A stretch of 64,000 nt of DNA from Arthrobacter cavernae (GCF_017368795.1 NZ_JAFNLL010000004.1:248001-312000), one strand, 5' to 3'; positions 25,374-34,487 are shown, numbered from the stretch's first letter. Numbers and translations are program-made. Notes: a model not told the origin generated them from the letters alone.

Positions 25374-26442
25374 GGCGGTACTCCAGTACGCGTTGGATCC
25401 CAAAAAGGATGCGGTCGATGTTCGGAAGGTATTCGTCCTCCAGGTCGCCGGAGGGGTAGGGCACGTCGAAGCCGGTCACGCGCTCCACGGGGGCCTTGAG
25501 GGTGTCGAAGCAGCCCTGCGTGATGAGTTGGGCGACTTCGGCGCCGAGGCCGGAGGTCAGGGGGGCTTCATGGACGACGACGGCGCGCCGCGTCTTTCCC
25601 ACGGACGCCACCAGTGCGGGGGCGTCGATCGGCTTGAGCCAGCGCAGGTCCAGGACCTCGACGTCGATCCCGTCTTCCGCTGCGAGCTCGGCCACCTGCA
25701 GGCAGCGGGCAACCATGGCGCCCCACGCCACGAGCGTTACGTGGCGGCCCTCCCGGACCACCCGCGCCCCGGTGAGTCCCGCCCACGGTGCCGCACCCGC
25801 ATAGGCTGTGCCGGCGTCGGGAGTTTCCGAAGCAAAGGTGACCGGCCCCTTCTGCCAGTAGCGCGATTTTGGTTCCATGAAAATGACCGGATCCGGGCGG
25901 GAGGCGGCGTACGTGAGCAGGTGGTAGGCGTCATGCGGGTCCGACGGCGAGACCACCTTGAGCCCGGGAACGTGCGCGAAGAGCGCTTCGAGGCTTTCGC
26001 CGTGGTGCTCGGGGGCGCGGATGCCGCCGAAGCTGGGAACCCGCAGCGTGATCGGCATGGGCAGGGTGCCGCGGCTGCGGTAGTTCATCCGCGCAATCTG
26101 GCACACGATCTGGTTGATGGCCGGGTAGGCGAAGCCGTCGAACTGGACCTCCGGGATGGGGTGGAAGCCGGCCATGGCCAGGCCCACGGACATGCCCAGG
26201 ATGCCGGATTCGGCCAGCGGGGTATCGAATACCCGGCCTTCGCCGTGCTTCGCCTGCAGGCCGTCCGTGATGCGGAAGACACCGCCCAGCCGGCCGCAGT
26301 CCTCGCCGAAGACCACCGTCCTGGGGTTGGCGGCAAGGATTTCGTCAAGGGCCCGGTTGAGGGCCTGCTGCATGGACAGCTGCTGTACGGGTGCTTCGCC
26401 TGCCGCTGTCGTTTCGCGGGTGGCGGTGATGGTCTCAGACAT
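25366..26442 (-). CDS. 2-oxoacid dehydrogenase E1 beta subunit
   Basis: A 358-residue E1 beta of the heterotetrameric 2-oxoacid (pyruvate, branched-chain or acetoin) dehydrogenase type. Characteristic segments are VVFGEDCGRLGGVFRIT, FDTPLAESGILGMSVGLA, EVQFDGFAYPAINQI, and the C-terminal ERVTGFDVPYP. ATG 26442 overlaps the E1 alpha stop by 8 nt. Together with E1 alpha it forms the thiamine-diphosphate site that decarboxylates the keto acid and acylates the lipoyl protein. The substrate is unresolved: the Lrp regulator favours an amino-acid-derived acid, the AcoC-like partners favour acetoin. Confidence 0.93.
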   Translation of the reverse strand: MSETITATRETTAAGEAPVQQLSMQQALNRALDEILAANPRTVVFGEDCGRLGGVFRITDGLQAKHGEGRVFDTPLAESGILGMSVGLAMAGFHPIPEVQFDGFAYPAINQIVCQIARMNYRSRGTLPMPITLRVPSFGGIRAPEHHGESLEALFAHVPGLKVVSPSDPHDAYHLLTYAASRPDPVIFMEPKSRYWQKGPVTFASETPDAGTAYAGAAPWAGLTGARVVREGRHVTLVAWGAMVARCLQVAELAAEDGIDVEVLDLRWLKPIDAPALVASVGKTRRAVVVHEAPLTSGLGAEVAQLITQGCFDTLKAPVERVTGFDVPYPSGDLEDEYLPNIDRILFGIQRVLEYRRG

Positions 26443-27484
26443 GTTCGGACTCCTCGCGCCACGCGGCGGCCTGGGATTCAAGGGCGGGGGTGGTTTCCTG
26501 GAAGACGAGATCGAACATCTCGGAGCCGGGCCGGGGGCCAAGGGCCTCAATGCCGGCGCGGATGGCTTCCTCTTCGGCCGTGGCGGCCTCGTGGGCTGCC
26601 GCGATGAATGCTTCATCCGCGACGCCGTCGGCCAGCAGGCGCTTGCGGAAACGCTCCAACGGGTCTTCGCCGGCGTCGATCCGCTCGTCATCCAGCGTGC
26701 GGTACCGGCCGGGGTCATCGGCGGTGGAATGCGGGCCGCGGCGGTACGTCATTGCTTCGATCACCACGGGGCCCTTGCCCGAGCGGGCGTGGGCGAAGGC
26801 GTTGCGGGTGGCCTCGAACACGGCCACCACATCGTTGCCGTCAACCTGGACCGCTGGGATGCCATAGCCGGCGGCGCGGGTTGCCACGGAACCGCCAGCC
26901 ACCTGGCGCTCGGTGGGCACGGAGATCGCCCAGCCGTTGTTCTGGATGAAGAACACCACGGGCGCCTTCATGACGGCGGCGAAGTTCATGGCCTCGTGGA
27001 CATCCCCCTGTGAGGACGCGCCGTCGCCGAAGTACGTCAGCGCCACGCCGAGGTGGCCGGCTGGCAGCCCCGCCAGCGTCTGGCCATGTGCCCAGCCGAC
27101 GGCGTGGAGCACCGAGCCGGCCACCACGGCCTGGATGGGGGCGAAGCGGGATTCCAGCGGCTTGTACAGGCCGCCGTGCCAGGTGGCCTTGTGCGTGGAC
27201 ATGTAGCCCACCATGTCCACGCCCATGGCCCGGGCAACGCCCATTTCGCGGTATGTGGGGAACACGAAGTCCCGGGCCTTGTCCACGGCGTAGCCGCTGC
27301 CAACCTGGGCGGCTTCCTGGCCGAGCTCGGGGGCGTAGCCGGGGATGATTCCCTGGCGCTGCCAGGCAACGGCGGAGGTGTCCAGATGGCGTACGGCCGC
27401 CATCAGGGAGTACAGCTCGCGCAGCTCGTCCTGCGTGAGTGGCGCCGCGTCGTCGACGGCTGCAAGGGTGGGCTTGGTATCCAT
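26435..27484 (-). CDS. 2-oxoacid dehydrogenase E1 alpha subunit
   Basis: A 349-residue E1 alpha. The thiamine-diphosphate motif GDGASSQGDVHEAMNFAAV ends in NNGWAISVP, and YRRGPHSTADDPGRYR holds the conserved phosphorylation-loop region. ATG 27484 was chosen because a TAGGGT -10 box lies 7 nt before it. The longer reading from 27502 adds six residues. It is the first gene of a four-gene, tightly overlapping operon (E1 alpha, E1 beta, lipoyl protein, hydrolase). Confidence 0.93.
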   Translation of the reverse strand: MDTKPTLAAVDDAAPLTQDELRELYSLMAAVRHLDTSAVAWQRQGIIPGYAPELGQEAAQVGSGYAVDKARDFVFPTYREMGVARAMGVDMVGYMSTHKATWHGGLYKPLESRFAPIQAVVAGSVLHAVGWAHGQTLAGLPAGHLGVALTYFGDGASSQGDVHEAMNFAAVMKAPVVFFIQNNGWAISVPTERQVAGGSVATRAAGYGIPAVQVDGNDVVAVFEATRNAFAHARSGKGPVVIEAMTYRRGPHSTADDPGRYRTLDDERIDAGEDPLERFRKRLLADGVADEAFIAAAHEAATAEEEAIRAGIEALGPRPGSEMFDLVFQETTPALESQAAAWREESEHV

Positions 27485-27491
27485 GGCTGTG

Positions 27492-27497
27492 ACCCTA
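27492..27497 (-). promoter_or_regulatory. -10 box TAGGGT, leaderless start of E1 alpha
   Basis: On the minus strand TAGGGT is followed by 7 nt and then ATG 27484. Confidence 0.45.
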
Positions 27498-27564
27498 GTC
27501 ACTGGATTTGGGTGTGCGCAACAAGCGCATCAAAAGCAGCGCACTTTGTGCAATTTGGGCACAA

Positions 27565-27604
27565 GAAAGCGTCCCTCACGGTACAAATTGTGAGGGACGC
27601 TTTC
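27565..27604 (-). terminator. Hairpin after the amino-acid permease
   Basis: Perfect 15-bp stem (GAAAGCGTCCCTCAC / GTGAGGGACGCTTTC) with a 10-nt loop, 17 nt past the permease stop and before the dehydrogenase promoter. It separates the two minus-strand units. Confidence 0.8.
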
Positions 27605-27621
27605 GATGTGGTGAACAAACG

Positions 27622-28998
27622 CTATTGCGCCGCCCTGGCCGCCTTCACCTTGGCGTTGATGAAGCAGCCGGCTGCGATGAGGAGGATCAGCAGGAACGTG
27701 CCGATCAGCTGCCCGGCGCTCTCGGCGTTGGAGAAGCCGACCACGAAGATCAGGCCCAGCAGGGCCAGCCCGAAGACGGTCAGGTGCGGGAAGCCCTTCA
27801 TGCGCAGCGGCAGCTCGGTGCCCTCGCGGTCGGCGCGGCGGCGCAGGATCAGCTGCGACACCAGCGCCGTGCCCCAGACCACCAGGCAGGTGGAGCCCAC
27901 CAGGTTGAGCAGGGCCGGCAGCACGCGGTCCGGGAAGAGGAGCTCCAGGACGGTGGCGATGAAGCCGAAGGCAACCGAAACGCCGACGGCGGCGGCCGGT
28001 ACCTTGGCGCCGCTCAGCCGGGACAGGAAGCCGGGGGCTTCGCCGCGCTCGGACAGCGAGAAGATCATCCGGGAGGCGCCGTACAGGTTGGCGTTCAACG
28101 CTGAGAGCAGGGCGACGACGGCCACCAGGGTGATAGCGGCGCCCGCACCCGGGATGTTGGCAAGGTCAAGCACGCCGGCGAATGGCGACTTCAGGCCCTC
28201 GGAGCCCACGGGGAGCGCTGCGGCGATAACGAAGACGGAGCCGATGTAGAAGACCAGGATGCGCCAGACGACCGTGCGGATCGCCTTGCCGACGCTGTGG
28301 GCGGGATCCTCAGTTTCGGCAGCGGCAACGCTGACAATCTCGGTGCCGCCGAAGGCGAAGATCACCACAAACAGGGCCGCTGCGATGCCGCCAAGGCCGG
28401 AGGGGGCGAAGTTGCCGAAGCTGGCCAAGCCCGGGGAGGTCACGCCGGGGAGCCATCCGAACAGTAGGGCCGCGCCGATGGCCAGGAAGATCACGATGGC
28501 GGCGACCTTGAGAATGGCGAACCAGAACTCGAATTCGCCGAAGTTCCGCACGCCCACGAGGTTGATGCCGGTGAACACCACCATGAAGACCAAGGCCAGT
28601 ACCCAAACGGGGACTACCGGCCAGACGGAGAACAGCAGGCCTGCGGCGCCGAGGGCTTCGGCCGCGATGACGACGACCAGTTGGACCCACCAGAGCCAAC
28701 CGATGGTGGACCCTGCGGTCTTGCCCATGGCCTTTTCGGCGTAGACGGAGAATGCGCCGCTGTTGGGGTTGGCGGCAGCCATCTCGCCGAGGGCCCACAT
28801 GACCAGAATGATCAGGGTGCCGGCGACGAGGTAGGAGATCAGGACGGCCGGGCCGGCAGCCTGGACGCCTGCTCCCGAACCGAGAAAGAGGCCCGCGCCG
28901 ATGGCGCTGCCCAGTCCCATCATGGTGAGCTGGCGTGGCTTGAGTGAGTGACCGAGGCCTGTTGACGGCGCGGGAGCCGCGATGGACGTCGTTGTCAT
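27622..28998 (-). CDS. Amino-acid permease (APC superfamily, AAT type)
   Basis: A 458-residue transporter with about 12 membrane helices. The N-terminal signature LTMMGLGSAIGAGLFLGSG is that of proton-coupled amino-acid permeases such as CycA, AnsP or GabP. FAFGGTEIVSVAAAETEDP and SALNANLYGASRM are further family segments. The substrate is unknown. It is divergent from an Lrp-type regulator and sits upstream of the 2-oxoacid dehydrogenase operon. This suggests uptake of an amino acid whose keto acid is then oxidised. Confidence 0.92.
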   Translation of the reverse strand: MTTTSIAAPAPSTGLGHSLKPRQLTMMGLGSAIGAGLFLGSGAGVQAAGPAVLISYLVAGTLIILVMWALGEMAAANPNSGAFSVYAEKAMGKTAGSTIGWLWWVQLVVVIAAEALGAAGLLFSVWPVVPVWVLALVFMVVFTGINLVGVRNFGEFEFWFAILKVAAIVIFLAIGAALLFGWLPGVTSPGLASFGNFAPSGLGGIAAALFVVIFAFGGTEIVSVAAAETEDPAHSVGKAIRTVVWRILVFYIGSVFVIAAALPVGSEGLKSPFAGVLDLANIPGAGAAITLVAVVALLSALNANLYGASRMIFSLSERGEAPGFLSRLSGAKVPAAAVGVSVAFGFIATVLELLFPDRVLPALLNLVGSTCLVVWGTALVSQLILRRRADREGTELPLRMKGFPHLTVFGLALLGLIFVVGFSNAESAGQLIGTFLLILLIAAGCFINAKVKAARAAQ

Positions 28999-29116
28999 GC
29001 GTGTCTACCTTCTATGGATTACATGGTGGGGATGACCGTGCCGGCCTCATGGGCTGAGCAGGTGCGGCAAGACGACACTGCCAATGTCGTGGAATAATTC
29101 TCGCAGTTTGTAAGAT

Positions 29117-29146
29117 ACATCACTTTCAGCGGATGCGATGTGATGT
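29117..29146. promoter_or_regulatory. Dyad in the permease/Lrp divergent gap
   Basis: ACATCAC (29117-29123) and GTGATGT (29140-29146) form a 7-bp inverted repeat with a 16-nt spacer, about 30 nt before the Lrp gene. A candidate Lrp-type site. Confidence 0.4.
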
Positions 29147-29174
29147 GTGTTGATCCCCGGCGACAGGAACTTTG

Positions 29175-29648
29175 ATGATAGTCGATGCACTTGATGCAAA
29201 AATTGTACGTTTCTTCACCGATTCTCCGCGAGCCTCGGTCCTTGAAGCTTCCAGGGTACTGAAGGTGGCAAGGGCCACCATCCAGTCAAGGCTGGACCGC
29301 ATGATCGAATCCGGAGTCATTGGATCCTGGGTCCCGCAGCCGGACCCGGCGAACTTCGGATTCCCCGTGGTGGCATTCTGTTCGGTGACCATCACCCAGG
29401 AGATCGGCCACGACGCCGTGATCCAAGGCCTGAGCGCGATTCCGGAAATCATTGAAATCCATACCGTCACCGGCAACTCCGACCTCATGGTCCGGATCGC
29501 GGCGCGGTCCAACCCGGACATGCAGCGTGTCCTCGACGCGATGATCGCCACCAAGTCCGTGCTGCGGTGCTCCTCGGTGATCGTGCTGAACAGCCATATC
29601 CAGGGCCGCACCTTGCCGTTACTGGAAGCCGCCGCCGCGTCCGTGTGA
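29175..29648 (+). CDS. Lrp/AsnC-family regulator
   Basis: A 157-residue Lrp/AsnC protein. The N-terminal helix-turn-helix spans about residues 4-50 (VLEASRVLKVARATIQSRLDRM) and the RAM effector domain follows (IHTVTGNSDLMVRIAARS). ATG 29175 has AGGA 6 nt upstream. It is divergent from the amino-acid permease and probably senses the transported amino acid, controlling uptake and perhaps the dehydrogenase operon. Confidence 0.9.
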   Translation: MIVDALDAKIVRFFTDSPRASVLEASRVLKVARATIQSRLDRMIESGVIGSWVPQPDPANFGFPVVAFCSVTITQEIGHDAVIQGLSAIPEIIEIHTVTGNSDLMVRIAARSNPDMQRVLDAMIATKSVLRCSSVIVLNSHIQGRTLPLLEAAAASV

Positions 29649-29687
29649 CGCAGGGCATTTTGCCTTGCGCGCGCCCGGCCGTATCAT

Positions 29688-29714
29688 TAGTTCCAGTCAA
29701 AATGACTATAACTA
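29688..29714 (+). promoter_or_regulatory. NrtR operator candidate of the NAD operon
   Basis: A 27-bp dyad with arms TAGTT-3 nt-GTCA and TGAC-3 nt-AACTA around AAA. All paired positions in the named blocks match. A -10-like TATAAC (29707-29712) lies inside the right arm, so binding would block transcription of the nrtR-like gene and nadABC. Confidence 0.7.
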
Positions 29715-29724
29715 GCGAAGCGGG

Positions 29725-30456
29725 GTGAATGCGGGGGTGAACACCGTGAATGCAGGCTCGGCCAATGTTGCAGAACGCAGGCTCGCGCCGCCGTCGTTGG
29801 CTATTTCCACGGTGATCTTCGCCCTGCGGCCGAGCGAAAGCTCCGGCCGGCCCACCCTGTGGCTGCCGCTCGTGCAGCGCATCCGCGAGCCCTTCCGGGG
29901 CATGTGGGCCCTCCCCGGCGGCCCCTTACGGCACGACGAATCCCTCCAGGACGCGGCCTCGCGGAACCTGCGCGAAACCACGTCCCTTGCCCCGGAATAC
30001 CTCGAGCAGCTTTACGCCTTCGGCGGCCTGCACCGCTCGCCGAGCCAGCGCGTGGTCTCCATCGTCTACTGGGCCCTGGTCCGGCCCACCGAGGCCGCCC
30101 TCGCCGAGGAATCCGAGAACGTCCAATGGTTCCGCGCTGACCGCCTCGGCGAGCTGGCCTTCGACCACAACGCCATCGTGGACTACGCCCTCTGGCGGCT
30201 GCGCAACAAGATGGCCTACGGCTCCATCGCCTACCACCTGCTGGGGGAGTTCTTCACCCTCGCCCAGGTCCGCGAAGTGTATGAGGCCGTGCTGGACCGC
30301 CAGCTGGACCCGGCCAACTTCCGCCGCCAGATCAAAGCCACACCGGAAATCGAAGAAACCGGTGAATACCTGCAGGGCGGAAAACACCGTCCGCCACGCC
30401 TCTACCGCTTCACCGGCACGCCCGGCCTCGGGCCAGACAACAGGAGTACACCATGA
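29725..30456 (+). CDS. nrtR: NUDIX-type regulator of NAD synthesis (NrtR-like)
   Basis: A 243-residue protein with an N-terminal NUDIX-like domain (RGMWALPGGPLRHDESLQDAA and RETTSLAP, a diverged NUDIX box) and a C-terminal winged helix (LLGEFFTLAQVREVYEAVLD, FRRQIKATPEIEETGEYL). This is the NrtR layout: ADP-ribose or a related nucleotide is sensed and NAD-synthesis genes are repressed. Overlap with nadA (ATGA) and the strong dyad just upstream support this. GTG 29725 is the default start. GTG 29737 or 29746 is also possible. Confidence 0.88.
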   Translation: MNAGVNTVNAGSANVAERRLAPPSLAISTVIFALRPSESSGRPTLWLPLVQRIREPFRGMWALPGGPLRHDESLQDAASRNLRETTSLAPEYLEQLYAFGGLHRSPSQRVVSIVYWALVRPTEAALAEESENVQWFRADRLGELAFDHNAIVDYALWRLRNKMAYGSIAYHLLGEFFTLAQVREVYEAVLDRQLDPANFRRQIKATPEIEETGEYLQGGKHRPPRLYRFTGTPGLGPDNRSTP

Positions 30457-31760
30457 GCAGCGTCAACACTGCCGTCCAGCTGATCACGCGGGAAGAATCC
30501 GAAAAGGGCCTCTCCGCCGCCGGAGCCACGTGCAGCCCTGCCCTGGCCAAGGGTCCGTGGGAATACGACCTCGCCGAATCCCTGGCCGGTACCCCGGCCT
30601 ACGGCCCCGGTGCCTCCAGCAGTGACGTCGCGCCCAAGGCGACGCCGCGCCAGGGCCAGCTGCCCGAACAATACAAGCTCGCCAGCGACGACGAGCTCGA
30701 CGTGCGCATCCGTGCCGCCAAGGAAAAGCTCGGCGACCGCGCCGTCATCCTGGGCCACTTCTACCAGCGCGACGAAGTCATCCAGTACGCCGACTTCGTG
30801 GGCGACTCCTTCCAGTTGGCCAACGCCGCCCTCACCAAGCCCGACGCCGAAGCCATCATCTTCTGCGGCGTGCACTTCATGGCCGAGACCGCTGACATCC
30901 TCTCCACCCCGGAACAGGCCGTGATCCTGCCCAACCTCGCCGCCGGCTGCTCCATGGCGGACATGGCAGACGAAGACTCCGTGGAGGAGTGCTGGGAGCA
31001 GCTCGAGGAGATCTTCGGCACCGAGCCCGACGCCGACGGCCGCGTCCCCGTCATCCCGGTCACCTACATGAACTCCTCCGCCGCGCTGAAGGCTTTCTGC
31101 GGCCGCAACGGCGGCATTGTCTGCACCTCCTCCAACGCCAAGGTGGTTCTGGAATGGGCCTTCGAACGGGGCCAGCGCGTCCTGTTCTTCCCGGACCAGC
31201 ACCTGGGCCGCAACACCGCCAAGGCCATGGGCGTGCCGCTGGAGCAGATGCCCATGTGGAACCCGCGCAAGGAACTGGGCGGCAACGACGAACAGGCCCT
31301 GCTCGATTCCCGCGTCATCCTGTGGCACGGCTTCTGCTCGGTCCACAAGCGCTTCAACGTGGGCCAGATCGAAAAGGCGCGCGCCGAGTTCCCCGGCGTC
31401 AACGTGATCGTCCACCCGGAGTGCCCCATGGAGGTGGTGGACGCCGCCGATTCCGCCGGTTCCACCGACTTCATCAAGAAGGCCATCGCCGCGGCCACCG
31501 AGCCCACCACCTTCGCGATCGGCACCGAGGTCAACATGGTGAACCGCCTGGCCGCCGAATACCCGCAGCACACCATCTTCTGCCTGGACCCGGTCATCTG
31601 CCCGTGCTCCACGATGTACCGCATCCACCCCGGCTACCTCGCCTGGGTCCTGGAAGAGCTCGTGGAAGGGCACATCGTCAACCGCATCACCGTTGACGAC
31701 TCCGTGCAGGACAACGCCAAGATTGCGCTCGAGCGCATGCTGGCCTCCCGCCCGCTGTAA
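30453..31760 (+). CDS. nadA: Quinolinate synthase
   Basis: NadA condenses iminoaspartate with dihydroxyacetone phosphate to quinolinate, using a 4Fe-4S cluster. It has 435 residues with a 60-70 residue actinobacterial N-terminal extension. The three cluster cysteines lie in IIFCGVHFMAE, VHPECPMEV and the late CPCSTMYRIHPG region. LGHFYQRDEVIQYADFVGDS is the first substrate-binding repeat. Its ATG overlaps the regulator stop. nadB follows after 68 nt. Confidence 0.96.
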   Translation: MSSVNTAVQLITREESEKGLSAAGATCSPALAKGPWEYDLAESLAGTPAYGPGASSSDVAPKATPRQGQLPEQYKLASDDELDVRIRAAKEKLGDRAVILGHFYQRDEVIQYADFVGDSFQLANAALTKPDAEAIIFCGVHFMAETADILSTPEQAVILPNLAAGCSMADMADEDSVEECWEQLEEIFGTEPDADGRVPVIPVTYMNSSAALKAFCGRNGGIVCTSSNAKVVLEWAFERGQRVLFFPDQHLGRNTAKAMGVPLEQMPMWNPRKELGGNDEQALLDSRVILWHGFCSVHKRFNVGQIEKARAEFPGVNVIVHPECPMEVVDAADSAGSTDFIKKAIAAATEPTTFAIGTEVNMVNRLAAEYPQHTIFCLDPVICPCSTMYRIHPGYLAWVLEELVEGHIVNRITVDDSVQDNAKIALERMLASRPL

Positions 31761-31828
31761 CGCATCCACCTGTAACGCCCGCACCTGCCGGACCCGGCCC
31801 TTCAGACCACCGCCGAAATGAGCCTCAC

Positions 31829-33622
31829 ATGACCACAGAGAGCCTTGCGGACAGCCCGCAGCGCACGCGGCTGATCGTCGTCGGGAGCGGCATCGCGGGA
31901 CTGTACTCCGCGCTGCTGGCGGCCGAAGCCGGCGCGGAGGTGGTGCTGCTGAGCAAGGGCGCCCTCACGGACAGCAATACCTACTACGCCCAAGGCGGCA
32001 TCTCCGCCGTCCTGGACGAGCCCGCGGCCGGGGACACCGTGGCCGCGCACATCGCGGACACCCTCAAGGCCGGGGCCGGGCACTGCAACGAGGACGCTGT
32101 CCGCGTGCTCTGCACGGAGGCGCGCCTGGACATTGCCGGGCTGGAGCGCTTCGGCGTGCGATTCGACCTGGACGACGACGGCGATCCCTCGCTGGGGCTC
32201 GAAGCCGCGCATTCCGCGCCGCGGATCCTGCACGCCGGCGGCGATGCAACCGGCGCCGGCGTGGCCCGGGCACTCATCCGGACCGTCTTGGATGCCCAGG
32301 CCGCGGGGAGGATCCAGGTGATCGGGGACGCCCAGGTGACCGCCCTGCAGCAGGACGAAGGCCGGGTGGTGGGCGTTGACTTCCTTCGCGACGGCCGCGT
32401 CCACGGCCTGCAGGGCGACGCCGTGCTGCTCGCCACCGGGGGAGCGGGACAGCTGTTCGCGCAGACCACCAACCCCGCCGTGGCCACCGCCGACGGGCTG
32501 GCGCTCGCCTGGCGGGCCGGAGCCGCGGTGGCGGACCTTGAGTTCTTCCAGTTCCACCCCACCTGCATGGTGCCGCCGGCCGCTGCCCTCGAGGCCGACC
32601 CGCTGCTCATCTCCGAAGCCGTCCGCGGCGAAGGCGCCGTCCTGCTCGACGCCAACGGCGAGCGCTTCATGCCCGACTACCACCCCGACGCCGAACTCGC
32701 CCCGCGCGACGTCGTCTCCCGCAGCATCGCCCTGCACCTCGCCACGCTGGGCGACCCCAACGGCCACGTGTTCCTCGACGCCATGGCGGTGGAGGACCGG
32801 CACGGCCAGGGCTTCCTCGAGAAGCGTTTCCCCACCATCAGCGAACGCACCCGCCAGGCCGGCGTCGACTGGACCCGGGAACTCGTTCCCGTGGCGCCCG
32901 CGGCGCACTACTGGATGGGTGGTGTGGTGACGGACCTCCACGGCCGGACCTCGGTGCCTGGGCTGCTGGCTGCCGGCGAGGTTGCTTGCACCGGGGTGCA
33001 GGGGGCTAACCGGCTGGCCAGCAACTCCTTGCTCGAAGGGTTGGTGTTCGGGCGGCGGGCCGTTGCTGCATTCCTGGAGGGCAGTCCCACAGGTCCCTCG
33101 GCGCCTGCGCTCCCGCCTCGCACCGGCGATCGCCTCGCAAGCTCGGCGGCCGGTTCGGGCGCTCACGCGACAACGGCGCTTTCGGGACCTCTGGAACTGC
33201 CGGACGTATTCGACGGCGCCCCCGCGCCCATTGCTTGGCAGTTTGAGACTGTTCCGTCGCCTGGGCCTCGGGAAATGTCCTTTGCTGAGCCGGAGCCGTT
33301 TTCTCGGGGAGCTCTTCGGCGGTTGATGACGGCGAAGGCCGGAGTGCTCCGTGATGGGGGGTTGTTGCGGGAGGCCGCGGGCGATCTTGGGTCTTGGGCC
33401 GCCGTCGAGCTTCCCGAAAGCGTCCCGTTCTCCGCGGACCCACGGGAGCATCAGGACGCCAATCTCCTTCTGGCCGCGCAACTGCTGGTTCACGCCGCCC
33501 AGGAACGCCGCGCGTCCCTCGGCGCGCACTACCGCAGCGACAACCGGCCCCAGGCCGCCGCCGTCGACGATTTTGACAAGCGTTACATCATGAGCCGGAA
33601 AGCGAGCCTCGTCAATGACTAG
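31829..33622 (+). CDS. nadB: L-aspartate oxidase
   Basis: NadB oxidises L-aspartate to iminoaspartate with FAD, the step before NadA. Features are the N-terminal dinucleotide fold VVGSGIAGLYSALLAAEAG, the NTYYAQGGISAVL active-site region, FQFHPTCM, and the C-terminal helical domain ending EERRA-like QERRASLGAHYRSDN. At 597 residues it is longer than the usual 530-550. About 45 extra residues, rich in Pro, Ala, Gly and Ser, lie after GLVFGRRAVAAFLEG (DNA about 33080-33220). The stop overlaps the nadC start by 8 nt. Confidence 0.95.
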   Translation: MTTESLADSPQRTRLIVVGSGIAGLYSALLAAEAGAEVVLLSKGALTDSNTYYAQGGISAVLDEPAAGDTVAAHIADTLKAGAGHCNEDAVRVLCTEARLDIAGLERFGVRFDLDDDGDPSLGLEAAHSAPRILHAGGDATGAGVARALIRTVLDAQAAGRIQVIGDAQVTALQQDEGRVVGVDFLRDGRVHGLQGDAVLLATGGAGQLFAQTTNPAVATADGLALAWRAGAAVADLEFFQFHPTCMVPPAAALEADPLLISEAVRGEGAVLLDANGERFMPDYHPDAELAPRDVVSRSIALHLATLGDPNGHVFLDAMAVEDRHGQGFLEKRFPTISERTRQAGVDWTRELVPVAPAAHYWMGGVVTDLHGRTSVPGLLAAGEVACTGVQGANRLASNSLLEGLVFGRRAVAAFLEGSPTGPSAPALPPRTGDRLASSAAGSGAHATTALSGPLELPDVFDGAPAPIAWQFETVPSPGPREMSFAEPEPFSRGALRRLMTAKAGVLRDGGLLREAAGDLGSWAAVELPESVPFSADPREHQDANLLLAAQLLVHAAQERRASLGAHYRSDNRPQAAAVDDFDKRYIMSRKASLVND

Positions 33623-34487
33623 CCTGACCCTCCCCGCAGCACCCGTCCGGGACATCCTGGAGCGTGCCTTCGCGGAGGACGCACCCAGCGGAGACATCAC
33701 CTCCCAGCTGCTGATCCCGGCCGGGGCCCGGGCCACCGCCGTGCTCAACGCCCGGGTGCCCGGCGTGTTCAGCGGCGGTACCGTGTTCCGCGACGCCATG
33801 AAGCTCGCGGACCCGGACACCGAGGTGGTACTGCTGCTCGCGGACGGTGAAGCGTTCGACGCCGGAACGCACCTCGCGCGCGTCACCGGCAGCGCCCGCT
33901 CAGTGCTGCTGGCCGAACGCGTAGGCTTGAACTTGGTACAGCGCATGAGCGCCATCGCCACCAAGACGGCGGAATTCGTCCGGCTCGTCGAAGGCACCAA
34001 GGCCCGCATCACCGATACCCGCAAGACCACCCCCGGCCTGCGGGTGCTGGAACGCTACGCCGTGCGCTGCGGCGGCGGAGCCAACCACCGCTACAGCCTC
34101 TCCGACGCCGTGCTGGCCAAGGACAACCACTTGGCCGTCATGACCGGCGGTGATCCCGCAAAGCTGACCGAACTGCTCGCCGCTGCGAAGGCCCAGCTGG
34201 GGCACACCACCCACTTCGAGGTGGAGGTGGACAGCGCCGAGCAGATCGAGCCTGTCCTCGCCGCCGGCGTGGACACCATCATGCTGGACAACTTCACCCT
34301 CGCCGAGCTCCGTGCCGGCGTCAAGCAGGTGGACGGACGCGCCATCGTGGAAGCCAGCGGGAACGTCAACCTCGGCACCGTGGCGGACATCGCCGCCGCG
34401 GGCGTGGACGTCATCTCGGTCGGCGGCCTTACCCACAGCGTGGCCGCGCTCGACCTGGGCCTCGACGTCGAACTGAGGGCCGGCTGA
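33615..34487 (+). CDS. nadC: Nicotinate-nucleotide pyrophosphorylase
   Basis: NadC converts quinolinate and PRPP to nicotinate mononucleotide with loss of CO2. It has 290 residues. Family segments are EDAPSGDITSQLL, LNLVQRMSAIATKTAEFV, the active-site block TRKTTPGLRVLERYAVRCGGG, and the C-terminal barrel strands VDTIMLDNF and VDVISVGGLTHSV. The start overlaps the nadB stop and the cysteine desulfurase follows after 7 nt, so the unit is a single operon. Confidence 0.96.
   Translation: MTSLTLPAAPVRDILERAFAEDAPSGDITSQLLIPAGARATAVLNARVPGVFSGGTVFRDAMKLADPDTEVVLLLADGEAFDAGTHLARVTGSARSVLLAERVGLNLVQRMSAIATKTAEFVRLVEGTKARITDTRKTTPGLRVLERYAVRCGGGANHRYSLSDAVLAKDNHLAVMTGGDPAKLTELLAAAKAQLGHTTHFEVEVDSAEQIEPVLAAGVDTIMLDNFTLAELRAGVKQVDGRAIVEASGNVNLGTVADIAAAGVDVISVGGLTHSVAALDLGLDVELRAG

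Noticed and set aside
33080..33220. NadB insertion as an intein or mobile ORF
   Set aside because: It is only about 45 residues, with no splicing motifs or homing domain.
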